From contig JALLPB010000374.1 in NCBI GenBank assembly GCA_036939975.1, positions 1 through 16,854 on the forward strand: a DNA stretch of 16,854 nucleotides. Reading direction: 5' to 3'. Source of the DNA: Cyclostephanos tholiformis. Its lineage: Eukaryota; Bacillariophyta; Thalassiosirophyceae; Thalassiosirales; Thalassiosiraceae. Position numbers and translations under genes: made by a program. Below the pieces are notes generated by a model. The model searched no databases and was not told the DNA's origin. It was given only the letters and a program-made list of their open reading frames with translations. Of the stretch, positions 7,924 to 16,854 are shown piece by piece. Position 1 is the first letter of the stretch. The number at the start of each line of letters is the position of its first letter.

Positions 7924-8880
7924 TTAAGCCGAGCCGACCGGGGGGGAGTAGCTACCATTTTTAATGTTGTGATTCCTGAATCCGTCCGTCAACCAAATGC
8001 GTCCCTGGTGGAAGGCGGTCAGGCTGAGAATGCCCTTGGCGATGCCCAATCCCTGACCGCGAAAAATACCGCGCATTCCAAAGGTTTTGGAGTCGACGAT
8101 CATTTCCTTACATGCCTCGATGACGCCTATGGCCTTGCCGTCGATTTTCGAGGTTTGCATGATAACTTCTAAGCGAGAGAGGGGGTTCGTCACAGCCACG
8201 TAGATGGGCGTAACTGCGGCGCTCGCTAGCAATCCGGAGGTGAACGTTCCCACTCCGTACTGGGATAGCTCTCCCTTAATATACTTTTGCAACTTGGGCT
8301 GACCGGCGAGGCCAAGGAGGGCGGATGCGCATGAATGTCCCATGAGCGGAACCGATCCGCGGAAGAGCGGGATGAAGTTCTGTTTAGCGCTCTCTCGCAA
8401 AATTTCCATGATCGGCTTCTCGGCGCCTGTCGTTTTGAAGTACGCGCGCTGTTGCTTCTCGATCATGCGTATGGGGTTGATGAAGGGCGCGGATAATATC
8501 GACGCCCCGAATGCGGCTATGGGGGAGATGGTGCCATCCTCGCCAAGGAAGAAGGACAGGCCCAGAAGGATGCCGAACTTGGGCACTCGCTTGAATCCCA
8601 CCCCTATGATGCGCGGCACGAGGCCCGATAGGCACGCCGCCACCGGCGTGGCCTTGAACACGGCCGTGGCCTCCGCGCTCGCTACTTTAGGATCGACGGC
8701 CTTCCCCGCCGCATCCTTCGCGTATTGTTGCACGAGCTGACGGTAAGCCGTTACGGGATTGTCGAGTACAGTTTGGAAGGCGCTACCCCCGAGGTAGGCG
8801 GTCATCGTTTGGAATTGAGATAGGCCGTTCTTTTGGGACACGACGAAGTAGTCGGAGTATGTCTGCACGAGGGCACTCAT
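7924..8880 (-). CDS. Divergent mitochondrial-carrier (SLC25) family protein
   Basis: A 318-residue membrane carrier of the SLC25 type, expected to move a metabolite across the mitochondrial inner (or another organelle) membrane; the substrate cannot be told. Length and threefold layout fit the family, which is usually about 300 residues. The odd-helix signatures begin at Pro42 (NPVTAYR), Pro136 (NPIRMIE) and Pro233 (NPLSRLE). Gly-rich even-helix stretches include LFRGSVPLMG (172-181) and IFRGQGLGIAKG (272-283). The canonical motif is P-x-[DE]-x-x-[KR]; here the acidic position is Thr, Arg and Ser, and the basic position is Arg, Glu and Glu, so the usual charge network is altered. I chose the ATG at 8878-8880, giving MSALVQ; the open frame extends 56 codons further upstream but that part looks like promoter DNA. 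Single exon. Family call good, subgroup unknown. Confidence 0.82.
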   Translation of the reverse strand: MSALVQTYSDYFVVSQKNGLSQFQTMTAYLGGSAFQTVLDNPVTAYRQLVQQYAKDAAGKAVDPKVASAEATAVFKATPVAACLSGLVPRIIGVGFKRVPKFGILLGLSFFLGEDGTISPIAAFGASILSAPFINPIRMIEKQQRAYFKTTGAEKPIMEILRESAKQNFIPLFRGSVPLMGHSCASALLGLAGQPKLQKYIKGELSQYGVGTFTSGLLASAAVTPIYVAVTNPLSRLEVIMQTSKIDGKAIGVIEACKEMIVDSKTFGMRGIFRGQGLGIAKGILSLTAFHQGRIWLTDGFRNHNIKNGSYSPPVGSA

Positions 8881-9066
8881 GGTTTCGGTGTTAAGTATGA
8901 TAAAAAAATAAATGTTCGAGCGAAAACAAAAAAGGAATATGTGTTGTTGTTGGAGTGGATGAGATCCGTTTGTTCGTGTGTGGTCAAAGCAGCAATGACG
9001 GACCTTTGCTATGCCCCAACACGTATGTACGATATTCACACGCACCACTCCCAGTGTTGTTGGGTT

Positions 9067-9098
9067 GAGATAAGGTACGATAGGTATCGTATTATCTC
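9067..9098. promoter_or_regulatory. Inverted repeat with GGTACGATA core
   Basis: The arms GAGATAAGGTACGATA (9067-9082) and TATCGTATTATCTC (9085-9098) pair over 14 positions, with a two-base GG bulge in the left arm and a GG centre. The core matches the palindrome at 6168-6181 in the neighbouring divergent promoter. Confidence 0.5.
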
Positions 9099-9192
9099 TC
9101 AGTTTGTCTGTGGGACGGCGGAGGCGCGACGTGTTCTCTAAAAAAGAGTGTTGAGAGAAAAATTTTCAATGCGGCGCGGATTTTCCCGCAAA

Positions 9193-9281
9193 TTACGCTG
9201 TGTTACGATGTGTGTCGCTGCGTTACGCTTTTATTATTGTGCTGTTACGCAGTGTTACAAGGTGTTACGATATGTGTTACG
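9193..9281 (+). promoter_or_regulatory. Array of TTACG motifs at near-helical spacing
   Basis: TTACG starts at 9193, 9203, 9223, 9245, 9265 and 9277, and the variant TTACA at 9255. The intervals are 10, 20, 22, 10, 10 and 12 bases, close to multiples of one helical turn. The array ends 118 bases before the VPS15 ATG. It could be a cluster of factor sites or a decayed short tandem repeat. Confidence 0.5.
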
Positions 9282-9399
9282 CTGACCGAAATGTCCCACA
9301 TCACAGAACAATGAGAACGGTGAACTCGTGAGCAATCAGCGCCTTTCGTCTACACTCTCAAGAGAGATAGGTTTGGGAGTGATCGCATTTTCGAGGGAA

Positions 9400-9620
9400 A
9401 TGGGAAACGCGCCGCCGTCGAGTCGTCACGTGGCATCTTCGTCGTCTTCGTTGACCGCGACCGCCGACATTTCCCCCGCGTCTCTGACGACGACGACGTC
9501 GACCGCCATCGGAGGCGGAGATGCCCACTACACCAACCCCTCCGACGCTAGTGACGGCGAACGGCGAGACGGCGCCGCATCTTCTTCGATGTCATCCTCC
9601 TCGACGTCGCCTTCGCCGTT

Positions 9621-9651
<31 letters not shown>

Positions 9652-12600
9652 TCTAGATTCGACCAGAGCGGCGACGACGATGGCGTTTCCATACAGGTCC
9701 TCGGCTCTGGACGTGGGTCGTCGGGTCCGAACGACGACGGGGGGCATTACTACAACGTCGACGCAGCAAGCGGCGGCGGTTACGGCGTCTACGGCTACGG
9801 CTACGGCTACGGCGCGCCGTCTGGTGTTGGGGGAGGGGACGCATTGCTATCGTCCCTCGTCAAGGACCTAACACCGTCGGCGTTGGGCGGTGGGGACGGC
9901 TGTCGGGTATTGTCCGTTGGCAGGCTTTGGCCGGGCAGCGGCAGGATGATGCGCTCGTACAGGATACGGGTGCGCGTACCGCGGATCGAGTCGGTGAGTG
10001 GTTTGGCGGGGCCGACGATCTCGTCGTCCCCCTCCCCCTCCCAGCCATTCTCCTCCTCGGAAGCCGCGGCGACCTCCTCCTTGTCGTCGTCGTCGTCGTC
10101 GCACTATACGATCGAGGTGGCGTGCAAGGCCTTCGTGGTTCGAGGCGATAAAGGCGAGGCGCATCTGCGTCGCATTCTCGAGGAGGGTGAAGCCGAATTG
10201 AGGAGATTGCGTTCTCTCCTCTCTGATCCATTCGTTCATCCACACGCCCTGGTTTACGGACGATGGATCGTCGGATCCGGCAATAACGCCAACAGCCCCG
10301 CGATGGGTGGCGTCAACACCCCCCCAACGTCGACGTCCCCCGCGTCCAGGAACGTCTACCTCCTACGACAGCACGCACATGCGTCACTGTCGGACCGTCT
10401 CGTTTCACGTCCGTTCCTAGCCCCCATCGAGAAAAATTGGATTGCCTACCAGCTCCTAAGGGCGATGCAATCCCTACACGATGCAGGCGTTTGTCACGGC
10501 CACCTTACCACGGAGAACGTCCTCCTAACAAGCTGGAATTGGGTCTTCGTGTCTGATGTTGGATGTCAACACTACAAGCCGGTTGCATTGCCCGACGACG
10601 ATCCCGGACCATGGATACACTGGTTTGAGGGCAGGGGTGGAGGCGGAGGAGCGGAGGATGTAGGAGAGGGCGGATCGTCTGTGGCGGGCGGGGGGGGGGT
10701 GGACATCGCAGTGGCGGCAACAACGGCGAGAAGAAGTGCTGTCTTGCGCCAGAGAGGTTTTATGGCTCCGCCGGGGAATTCGCCGCCAACGGGGACGCGT
10801 CCACTTCGTCATCGTCGTCCTCGTCGTCTCTCCCGAACGGACTGACGCCCGAAATGGACGTCTTCTCGTTGGGTTGCGTCCTCGTTGAACTTTTTCTAAA
10901 TGGCGAGCGGGCGCTGGATTTGGGCGACCTGATGGAGTACCGTCGTGGCGGCGTTACGAAGGCGACTACCGCGCTCCCGCAATCGCTGAAACAGAAGCTC
11001 GACAAGATTGAATCGTCGAAGATGCGAGCGGCGGTTAGGCACATGCTTAGCTTGGACCCGTCGTCAAGGCTCTCGCCCGTCGAGTATCTTGAACGCCTCT
11101 CCTCCTCAACCGCCACCAACGCCAATGCTGAATCAGCCGGCTCGACAACTAGGACTATAGACGACGATTCCAAGAGCGAGAGGCCGACGCACGCCCCGGT
11201 CCCACCCTGCTTCGGGTCAGCGCTGTACCCGTTCATGCTTCGCCTCAGGACGCATATAATGTCGCCGGACGCACGTATCGCGTTGGTCGCGATGAAGTAC
11301 GGCGAAATCCTGAAGGCGACCGTCGGTGTCGACGACGACTGGGGGAGCGCATACTTCTCGCGGGTAGTAGGGCCGACACTTCGTCGTTATGAGACGTCAA
11401 CGGCGGATGTCCATCGGCCCAAAATAAAATCAAGGCCTTTGGAAAAAACGAAGCGAATAGATTTATCAGATTTATCAGTAGACGAGCTCCTCTTGGAAAC
11501 CGAAGACCTCCTGAAACAACTCGACTCCGGCGTATTCAATTCCAACTCTGATAAGCATCCCGACCAAACGGATAAAATAGTGCCGGTGGCCATGCTTGAC
11601 CATGTCTTTAAATCTTCGAGTGGAAATGATTGGCAATCGAGACCTTCTCCGTCACAATCATCCATCACAATATTGCTACAGGTCGTTTTCTCTTCCGTAG
11701 GTCATGTTCTTCGCGCATCGTCCAAGTTTGTTGCGTTGAAATTGAGTAAGTGCTGCGAAGAAAAAATTACCCGGTCAATTCGAGATCTTTTCCAGATCCC
11801 ACCTCTAATGATGTCGTCGTAAATTCATCCATCCGTTTTAGTGCATCGTATTGCGATATTTTCATCCGATGAAATTCGACTTCAGCGGATAGTACCATTC
11901 GTAACTTTCCTCCTTAATGACCCTGAACCAATCGTCCGTACTTCGGCTATTTCCGTTCTCTCATCTGTACTATCAGGTGAGCAAATTTTCTTGAAATTAC
12001 AATCGAATATCAGTCAAGACTATTCAGTGCTCATTTGAATTGTGATTGTTGACTTCGTTCATTCAGCTGTGACGACGTTCCCTCCATCGGATGCATCTAT
12101 TTTCCCTCGATACGTCTTCAAGAAAGTTGCACATTTGATAACAGATAGTTCTCTAATCGTGAGAGTTGCATTCGCGCAAAATATCGCTCTGCTGGCAGAG
12201 ACTGCGAGGCGTTTCCTCGATATTGGGCACGCCGTTAAATTGTACGAGGCAGTTGCGGGAAGAAACTCTCGTGATGTATCATCACCCGACAACACATCAG
12301 CCAGGTCGCCCATTTTCCCAGAAACTGCCGCCAATCTTCTTGGCAAGCAAAGCACTGCTTATGGACATACTTCTCTATCTAATCTGAGCCCACAATCTCC
12401 TCGGTCTATCATGGTTACAAGCTCATATGATTCTGATGTTGCCGGTTTACATGAAGTCGTCTTTAGGTGGCTAATACACATCACTACTGATACATCCGAT
12501 CACTCATCTCAGTCCAAGCAAGCACTGTTACTCGGCTTGCCACGATTATGCAATTTTTTCGGTGTGGAATATTCATTCCAAATCCTTCCAATCATCCTTG

Positions 12601-15206
12601 CATTCTTGAATGACAGAAAAGATTGGCAGTTACGAGCTGCACTGTGCAAACATTTGCCATCGTAAGTTACGACATTACTTCGATTCGTTATCTTCAAACC
12701 CGCACCCAACTTAAGTTCGTCTTTCGTGCAGCGTTTGCGTATCTGTTGGGAGATCAGCAACTGAGCAATTCGTTGTCCCTTGCATCGAAACAGCCATAAA
12801 TGACGATGTTGAGCAGGTTATATGTGAAGCACTGTCATGCTTGAGCACATTAGTTTCGCTGTCTCTTTTGACGCGGATGTCTCTTCTCGGATCCGAAATC
12901 GCTGGATCATCAGGATTGTCCGGAAGAAGTCCATCTAGATCTCGTCGTAAAAAACAAGGCGTGATTGAAAAATGCGGACCGCTGTTGATTCATCCATCTA
13001 GCACTGTGAGGAGGTGTGCAGCTTCTTTGGTGTGTATGAGCTCGCGAGTGCTAGGTGTTGTGGATTCGGAACTCATTGCCCAACTATTGACACCGTATCT
13101 ACAATACAAGCCGACCTTTGAATCAATCCCTCACCTACTTGCGTGTGCAAAATCTCCATCAATAAGAAAAACTTCAGTAATTCTGAGGTTATTCGAAAAT
13201 TTTCAGGCTGATTTTGAAATATCTACCAAGCTTGCCAAGTCTCTTTCAGTGCCAAGCCAGATATCCGTGGAGCTTGTAGCAAAAAGCGACTACAATTGGT
13301 ATGTAGATATACCTCGACATTTTTGCAACACTGCTGTCCCATTCGTTATTGACTGCACGTCTTGTCCCTCCTAATCACTACTCTCCTCCTAGGTATGAAC
13401 CGTTTCTCCTTGCTGCATCGAAAGACCACAAACTTAGTGCGCCAGTTTATTCACTTGGGTTTGCTTCTCTTCAGAAAGGTGCGTCATTTGTTCAGGCTAC
13501 TTGTTCTGGCGGGCTCATTTGATTTCCAGCTAATCATATTGCTTCCCTCTCTAGTTTATGACCTCAACATTGAACTCCCAACTGAAGCATCAAATCATAT
13601 CCTTATTAACAGGATCGATGAAAATCGGCTAGCCCGTCATGTTCGGAATAAAGAGGATCTTACTGACAATATCATAGCGTGTATTCTCAACAGACCAGTG
13701 GTCCGAATCGCAGAATCGGCATGCAAAGGAGAATGGGGATCTGCTGCATTCATTGACCAGCTAGTCCCAGAGAACTCCCACGCACACAGTAAAATTCTTG
13801 CCTTAGATGTACCTCCCCTTTCGCCATGCCTTGGTCTTGCTCGCAGTGACAAAGGTAGTAGGCATACCTGGTGTCCAAAAGAAGACAAACTTCTTGGTAG
13901 TACGGGGACCGAACATTTGGGGCCCGTTAATCGCTTAGCGGTTTCAGAGGATCAGACTTTTTTTGTCTCTGCGAGCTATGACGGAACGAGCAAAGTGTTC
14001 GAGCTACGCCAAGCCCATGATTCTGGTGGTAACATACACAGTTGTCTCACATATGAAGGTCATAAAATTGGAAACGGCAATGCTGCTGTCAGGATAAATG
14101 ATTGCTGCATTTTAGAGCACTCTAATTCAGTTGCCACAGCGGCAAGTGACGGATCTCTACACGTTTGGAGAGTCGACTTGGTAACATCGCACCAGAACCA
14201 ACAAATAAAGAAGCCACGTGTGTCTGGGCATTGTGCATTGCGCAACATTAATTTGGGCGAAGGAGAATTGTTAGCTGTCTCCCATTTCAATACCCCGTCT
14301 GCTTCAGTATTGGCCTTTGCATCTCAACGAGGTCACATACACTCATTGGATATAAGGAGTGCGCGAGAACCTTTTGCGTTAAATTTACGACCCGAACTTG
14401 GATACTTAACTGATATGGAAGTTGGAAAGGACAGGAACTGGGTTATAGCCTGTACAAGTAGAGGATATGTAGCATTGTGGGATGTTCGATTTCAAACCAT
14501 GGTGAAGCTCTGGCGCCATTGTAGGGACTGTCCGATCAAACGACTTATTAATGCAATCGGCACTTGCCAAGACGAGGAATCTCGACCTTATGTTTTTATG
14601 GGGTGCGACAATAATGAAGCTTCTCTGTTTGACGTATCAACCGGCGGATGCCTCCAATGTTGCCGTGTATTAGATTCGTCCCTTTCGTATGTCGACCAGT
14701 TGGCCCTGCCTGCTGATTGTCTTTCCGTACCTTATCTTGAAAGTGTCAACATCCCGAGCCGGTTAGGGAAGCGGCTCGTATCCTTGAATGAGGCGCTTCA
14801 AATGACATCAAGAAAATCAACAGGTAACAACAGCATTATTGCTTTGGCTGGATGCATCAATCCCCATGGGCCTTCGTATTTGATGACAGGAGGTACTGAT
14901 AACATGATAAGATTATGGGATCTTAAGTCGGCATCCAAGTCTAGTTGTGTAAGTGGTTTGGAAAGAAATCAGTCATCACCGAGCTTTGAACAAGTGGGTG
15001 ACAACCCGCGTTTAATCCTTTGTAGGCAGCCATCGATCCGACCAATCAGTATGGTGGAGAGCAGCAAGCTACCGATGTACAATAGACAAGGTGTTTCTAA
15101 ATGTGAAAATCGACACATCGACTCAATTCTTGATTTAAAGATCGTCCAAAATCCGGCCCTTCTTTTGAGTGCAAGTAGGGATCACACAATCAAGTTGTGG
15201 GCATGA
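9400..15206 (+). CDS. VPS15: VPS15 (PIK3R4), regulatory subunit of the class III PI3-kinase; six exons, one apparent frameshift
   Basis: VPS15 scaffolds VPS34 (PI3P synthesis on endosomes and autophagosomes). Exons read 9400-11745, 11842-11976, 12067-12661, 12732-13298, 13393-13478 and 13555-15206; the spliced length plus one base is exactly 1794 codons. Order: N-terminal MGN, as in myristoylated family members, long Ser/Gly/Asp-rich stretch (to about 160), kinase-like domain (about 165-530), HEAT repeats (about 770-1190), and about seven WD40 blades (from about 1364 to the end, closing with DHTIKLWA). Diagnostic segments are ENVLLTSWNW, APERF, DEIRLQRIVPF and AQNIALLAETA. The 10-G run at 10690-10699 breaks the frame before APERF; a one-base difference there restores it. 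The catalytic loop reads HGHLTTEN, not HGDIKxEN. Identity is very safe; intron borders rest on continuity with the family. The ATG at 9400 is preferred because it gives MGN. Longer than human or yeast VPS15. Confidence 0.93.
9621..9653 (+). repeat. CTCGTC hexanucleotide repeat in VPS15 exon 1
   Basis: About five tandem CTCGTC units encode a run of Ser in the low-complexity N-terminal part of VPS15. A second (GTC)n run at about 10083-10100 encodes another Ser run inside the kinase-like domain. Confidence 0.75.
10690..10699 (+). other. 10-G homopolymer at the VPS15 frameshift
   Basis: Upstream sense is in frame 1 (SSVAGGGG); downstream sense, beginning GGHRSGGNNGEKKCCLAPERF, is in frame 3. The switch falls in this run. 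An 11-G (or 8-G) run would join the two. The upstream frame runs on to a stop at 10843-10845 but encodes unrelated Arg/Pro-rich sequence. Confidence 0.85.
11746..11841 (+). other. VPS15 intron 1 (96 bases)
   Basis: Begins GTAAGT and ends GTTTTAG. It is phase 1; the split codon becomes ATG (Met). Removing it joins SKFVALKL to HRIAIFSSDEIRLQR, matching the HEAT region of VPS15, and removes the stop at 11821-11823. Confidence 0.85.
11977..12066 (+). other. VPS15 intron 2 (90 bases)
   Basis: Begins GTGAGC and ends CATTCAG. It is phase 1; the split codon is GCT (Ala). Removal joins ISVLSSVLS to VTTFPPSDASIFPRYV, a conserved VPS15 stretch, and removes an in-frame stop near 12036. Confidence 0.85.
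12662..12731 (+). other. VPS15 intron 3 (70 bases)
   Basis: Begins GTAAGT and ends CGTGCAG. It is phase 2; the split codon is TCC (Ser). Removal joins LRAALCKHLP to VCVSVGRSATEQFVVPC, consistent with the HEAT region of the family. Confidence 0.85.
13299..13392 (+). other. VPS15 intron 4 (94 bases)
   Basis: Begins GTATGT and ends CTCCTAG. It is phase 2; the split codon is TGG (Trp). Removal joins KSDYN to YEPFLLAASKDHKLSAP and removes an in-frame stop at 13372-13374. Confidence 0.85.
13479..13554 (+). other. VPS15 intron 5 (76 bases)
   Basis: Begins GTGCGT and ends CTCTCTAG. It is phase 1; the split codon is GTT (Val). Removal joins SLGFASLQK to YDLNIELPTEASN. The earlier AG at 13529 would run into a stop, so it is not used. 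Confidence 0.8.
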
Positions 15207-15258
15207 ATTATTTTGCTTTATTGAATTCAATCGCTGATACGGTTAAGAGATCTCTACT
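15207..15258. other. Convergent 3' spacer between VPS15 and the syntaxin gene
   Basis: Only 52 bases separate the two stop codons, so the 3' UTRs of VPS15 and the syntaxin gene very probably overlap into each other's coding regions. No hairpin terminator is expected for eukaryotic genes, and none is seen. Confidence 0.7.
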
Positions 15259-16701
15259 CTACGGAAGAACCCAGTTAAACAAAAGTAATGTCAATGCACT
15301 CAGAAAAATAAATGTAGCCATCGGATGCTTGCTCTTCTCCCCACGATTGGCCGCGTCGACGAGCTGATCCTGTCCCTTGTCGACATTTTCTTTGCTCTTC
15401 AAAGCCTGGTCGTGAATGATGAAAATCGAGTCATGCTGCTCTGAGATTAAATCGGTGAATCGCGATAGCAATGCGGTAATTTCTACCATACTCCGTTCAA
15501 CTTTTTGCACCCCCACCATGTCTGAATGGTGATAGGTTGCAAGGAGGGTTGCAGATTCTCGTTGAAGTTGGTCTATGCGATCTCCCTGTTCTCCGTATGA
15601 AGGGGGAAGTGAAGATTTGTTTAGTGCTGGCGGTTGTATGATCTGGAGTTTCTGTTGGGTCTGATATTGCTGTGCTTCTGACGTTGCTCTGGGTAAATCC
15701 ATGTACCGAAGCACTGACGGGGGTGGAAGAATTTTTGCCGCAAGATCATCGGGCGAAGAATCACCTGATGTTTCCCTTTTGGCTGAATAAATATTTAGAA
15801 ATTCGTCTTTTTCCTGTATTTGCTCTGCCCGATCTTTCTCTGCATTATGTTCTCCAATTTCCCAAGGAGCAGGCGGCAATGAACGACGCACTGAGTCTTC
15901 CGCCTTTACATGAAACATTCGCAAAGGATTCTTCACGATAAACGACGCCTCGTCCCTTGAAAATTCATTCTTCCTCCTTGATATAGATTTCTCTCGTTCT
16001 GCTTGAAGCTTCGTCATAGGATCCATGATCTCGACTTTTAGACGTTGCATCAAACAGGCGGCAATTCCTGCTCTGTGACCGAACGGCCCAGATGTCCAAT
16101 GGCGTGACGAAGAATCATCTGGATTAATAGTATAATTGGCTGAGTTATTTATGAGCGGCTGTTCTCCCGCCACCGCAACTGTCTTCCGGAGAGATTCAAT
16201 CTGCCTCGCCATTCCAGCAGCAAAGCTAGCCACAGTGGTCTCTAGAATCGATCGATCGGCATCTGTCATCGAATGCTCCGTGCTCGCGCAAATTCGGCCA
16301 TCGAGGCAGACGTTGAGAGTGTCGATAGAGCTTGTGTACAATGAAGCCTTGCGATGGATCATCAAGGACACCTCGTCGATGGACGCGGACAGTGTAAGCG
16401 CTGCCCTCGTCCAAGAGTCTAAATTTCCATTTGTGGATTCCCCCACATCAATTCGATAGAGATCCCCAATCATGTTGATAGCCAGACAGTCAGGGGATGA
16501 CCAGCAGCCAAAAAAATCGCCATCGTTGTCATAGCAGCCGTCGTCGTCGTCAAGCACAATACTGCCATGATGTAAGTCATCAATTAACACCGCCAATCGC
16601 TGTTGTTTGGGATCTCTTCCCATCAAAATATCCATGCAGCAGAAACGCCACTCTTGACTACGGTCGTGTGCTGGGTGGGGGTGCTCTATTGAGATCGTCA
16701 T
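15259..16701 (-). CDS. STX18: Syntaxin-18 / Ufe1 / SYP81-type Qa-SNARE
   Basis: A 480-residue tail-anchored SNARE for fusion of Golgi-derived vesicles with the ER. Seen: a C-terminal membrane anchor (about 461-478), preceded by a SNARE motif (about 385-450) with the zero-layer Gln at residue 422 in LISEQHDSI, the position that marks Q-SNAREs. The N-terminal helical domain matches the plant SYP81 pattern: SWTRAALTLSASIDEVSLMIHRK (as SWTRAALTLSASIDEVS, about 96-112, then LMIHRK), DRSILETTVASFAAG (149-163) and HRAGIAACLMQRL (209-221). A polar linker (about 240-380) is long and rich in Glu, Lys, Gln and Ser. The first 90 residues, with an Asp run at 50-54, do not resemble the usual short start with a DRT motif; Met23 is an alternative, and a missed small exon is possible. 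It converges on VPS15. Family call strong. Confidence 0.88.
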   Translation of the reverse strand: MTISIEHPHPAHDRSQEWRFCCMDILMGRDPKQQRLAVLIDDLHHGSIVLDDDDGCYDNDGDFFGCWSSPDCLAINMIGDLYRIDVGESTNGNLDSWTRAALTLSASIDEVSLMIHRKASLYTSSIDTLNVCLDGRICASTEHSMTDADRSILETTVASFAAGMARQIESLRKTVAVAGEQPLINNSANYTINPDDSSSRHWTSGPFGHRAGIAACLMQRLKVEIMDPMTKLQAEREKSISRRKNEFSRDEASFIVKNPLRMFHVKAEDSVRRSLPPAPWEIGEHNAEKDRAEQIQEKDEFLNIYSAKRETSGDSSPDDLAAKILPPPSVLRYMDLPRATSEAQQYQTQQKLQIIQPPALNKSSLPPSYGEQGDRIDQLQRESATLLATYHHSDMVGVQKVERSMVEITALLSRFTDLISEQHDSIFIIHDQALKSKENVDKGQDQLVDAANRGEKSKHPMATFIFLSALTLLLFNWVLP

Positions 16702-16854
16702 TACTAATATTTGACCTACTGCAGTGTTAGGTAGCCACAGCGCTCATATCTCATGTTTTTCTCTCTTCATTTCGCTTGGTGCAAATCATATTATACTATA
16801 GTGTTACGTAAAGCTCATTGGTACTTTTTCCTATCACAAAGGGGGGGGTTCCCC
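16702..16854 (-). promoter_or_regulatory. Upstream region of the syntaxin gene
   Basis: A 153-base stretch at the window edge, upstream of the syntaxin ATG. On the minus strand it has a TATA-like stretch, TATAGTATAATATG (16787-16800), roughly 90-100 bases before the ATG. A G run (16841-16848) followed by TTCCCC ends the window. The TATA role is a guess from composition and distance. Confidence 0.35.

Larger units (their letters stand above)
8881..9399. promoter_or_regulatory. Divergent promoter region (carrier / VPS15)
   Basis: A 519-base spacer between the carrier ATG (minus) and the VPS15 ATG (plus). It contains the dyad at 9067-9098 and the TTACG array at 9193-9281, which lies nearer to VPS15. 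No canonical TATA box stands out; the carrier side has a T-rich stretch just upstream of its ATG. Confidence 0.6.

Noticed and set aside
8881..9048. The 56-codon upstream extension of the carrier frame
   Set aside because: It lacks carrier similarity, is rich in Cys/His/Phe from promoter DNA, and the downstream ATG gives the normal family length.
9328..9399. An upstream start of the VPS15 frame at a GTG codon
   Set aside because: GTG is not a usual nuclear start, and the first ATG at 9400 gives the family-like MGN end.
11691..11709. A 19-base GT...AG segment in VPS15 exon 1
   Set aside because: Too short for an intron, and keeping it preserves both the frame and the helical pattern of the HEAT region.

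Overview
The window reads as nuclear DNA of a microalga, most likely a diatom or related stramenopile. The reasons are eukaryotic endomembrane genes, short GT-AG introns of 70 to 96 bases, proteins with long Asp/Ser/Gly low-complexity stretches, compact gene spacing, and a decayed Copia-type gag whose zinc-knuckle pattern resembles diatom elements. The species cannot be told from the sequence alone.

The left fifth (1 to about 3100) is repeat-derived. A broken gag-like reading frame on the plus strand (3-763) is followed by an element of about 0.9 kb (764-1662) bounded by 27-bp inverted termini. Its ends carry clustered TGTCGG/CCGACA motifs and hairpins, and its middle is simple-sequence DNA. 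Beyond it lies a broken minus-strand gene (about 1663-3114) with Cys/His-rich, zinc-finger-like segments.

The rest is a gene-dense block of five apparent housekeeping genes. A TMEM184/OST-alpha family membrane protein (3384-5783, minus) is divergent from a single-thioredoxin-domain PDI-like secretory protein (6354-7148, plus). A divergent SLC25-type carrier (7924-8880, minus) is convergent with the PDI-like gene and divergent from a six-exon VPS15 gene (9400-15206, plus). A syntaxin-18/Ufe1-type Qa-SNARE (15259-16701, minus) is convergent with VPS15, 52 bases away.

Four of the five genes concern the endomembrane system: ER oxidative folding, ER/Golgi fusion, PI3-kinase complex scaffolding, and a polytopic membrane protein. 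I infer no operon-like co-regulation from this. VPS15 has one apparent frameshift in a 10-G run in exon 1; an odd-length change in that run reconnects the frame to a textbook APE motif. Both divergent promoter regions carry a related GGTACGATA palindrome, and the VPS15 side also has an array of TTACG motifs spaced close to the DNA helical repeat. These, together with the inverted-repeat element, are the most unusual non-coding features. I see no tRNA, rRNA, CRISPR array or bacterial-style operon.
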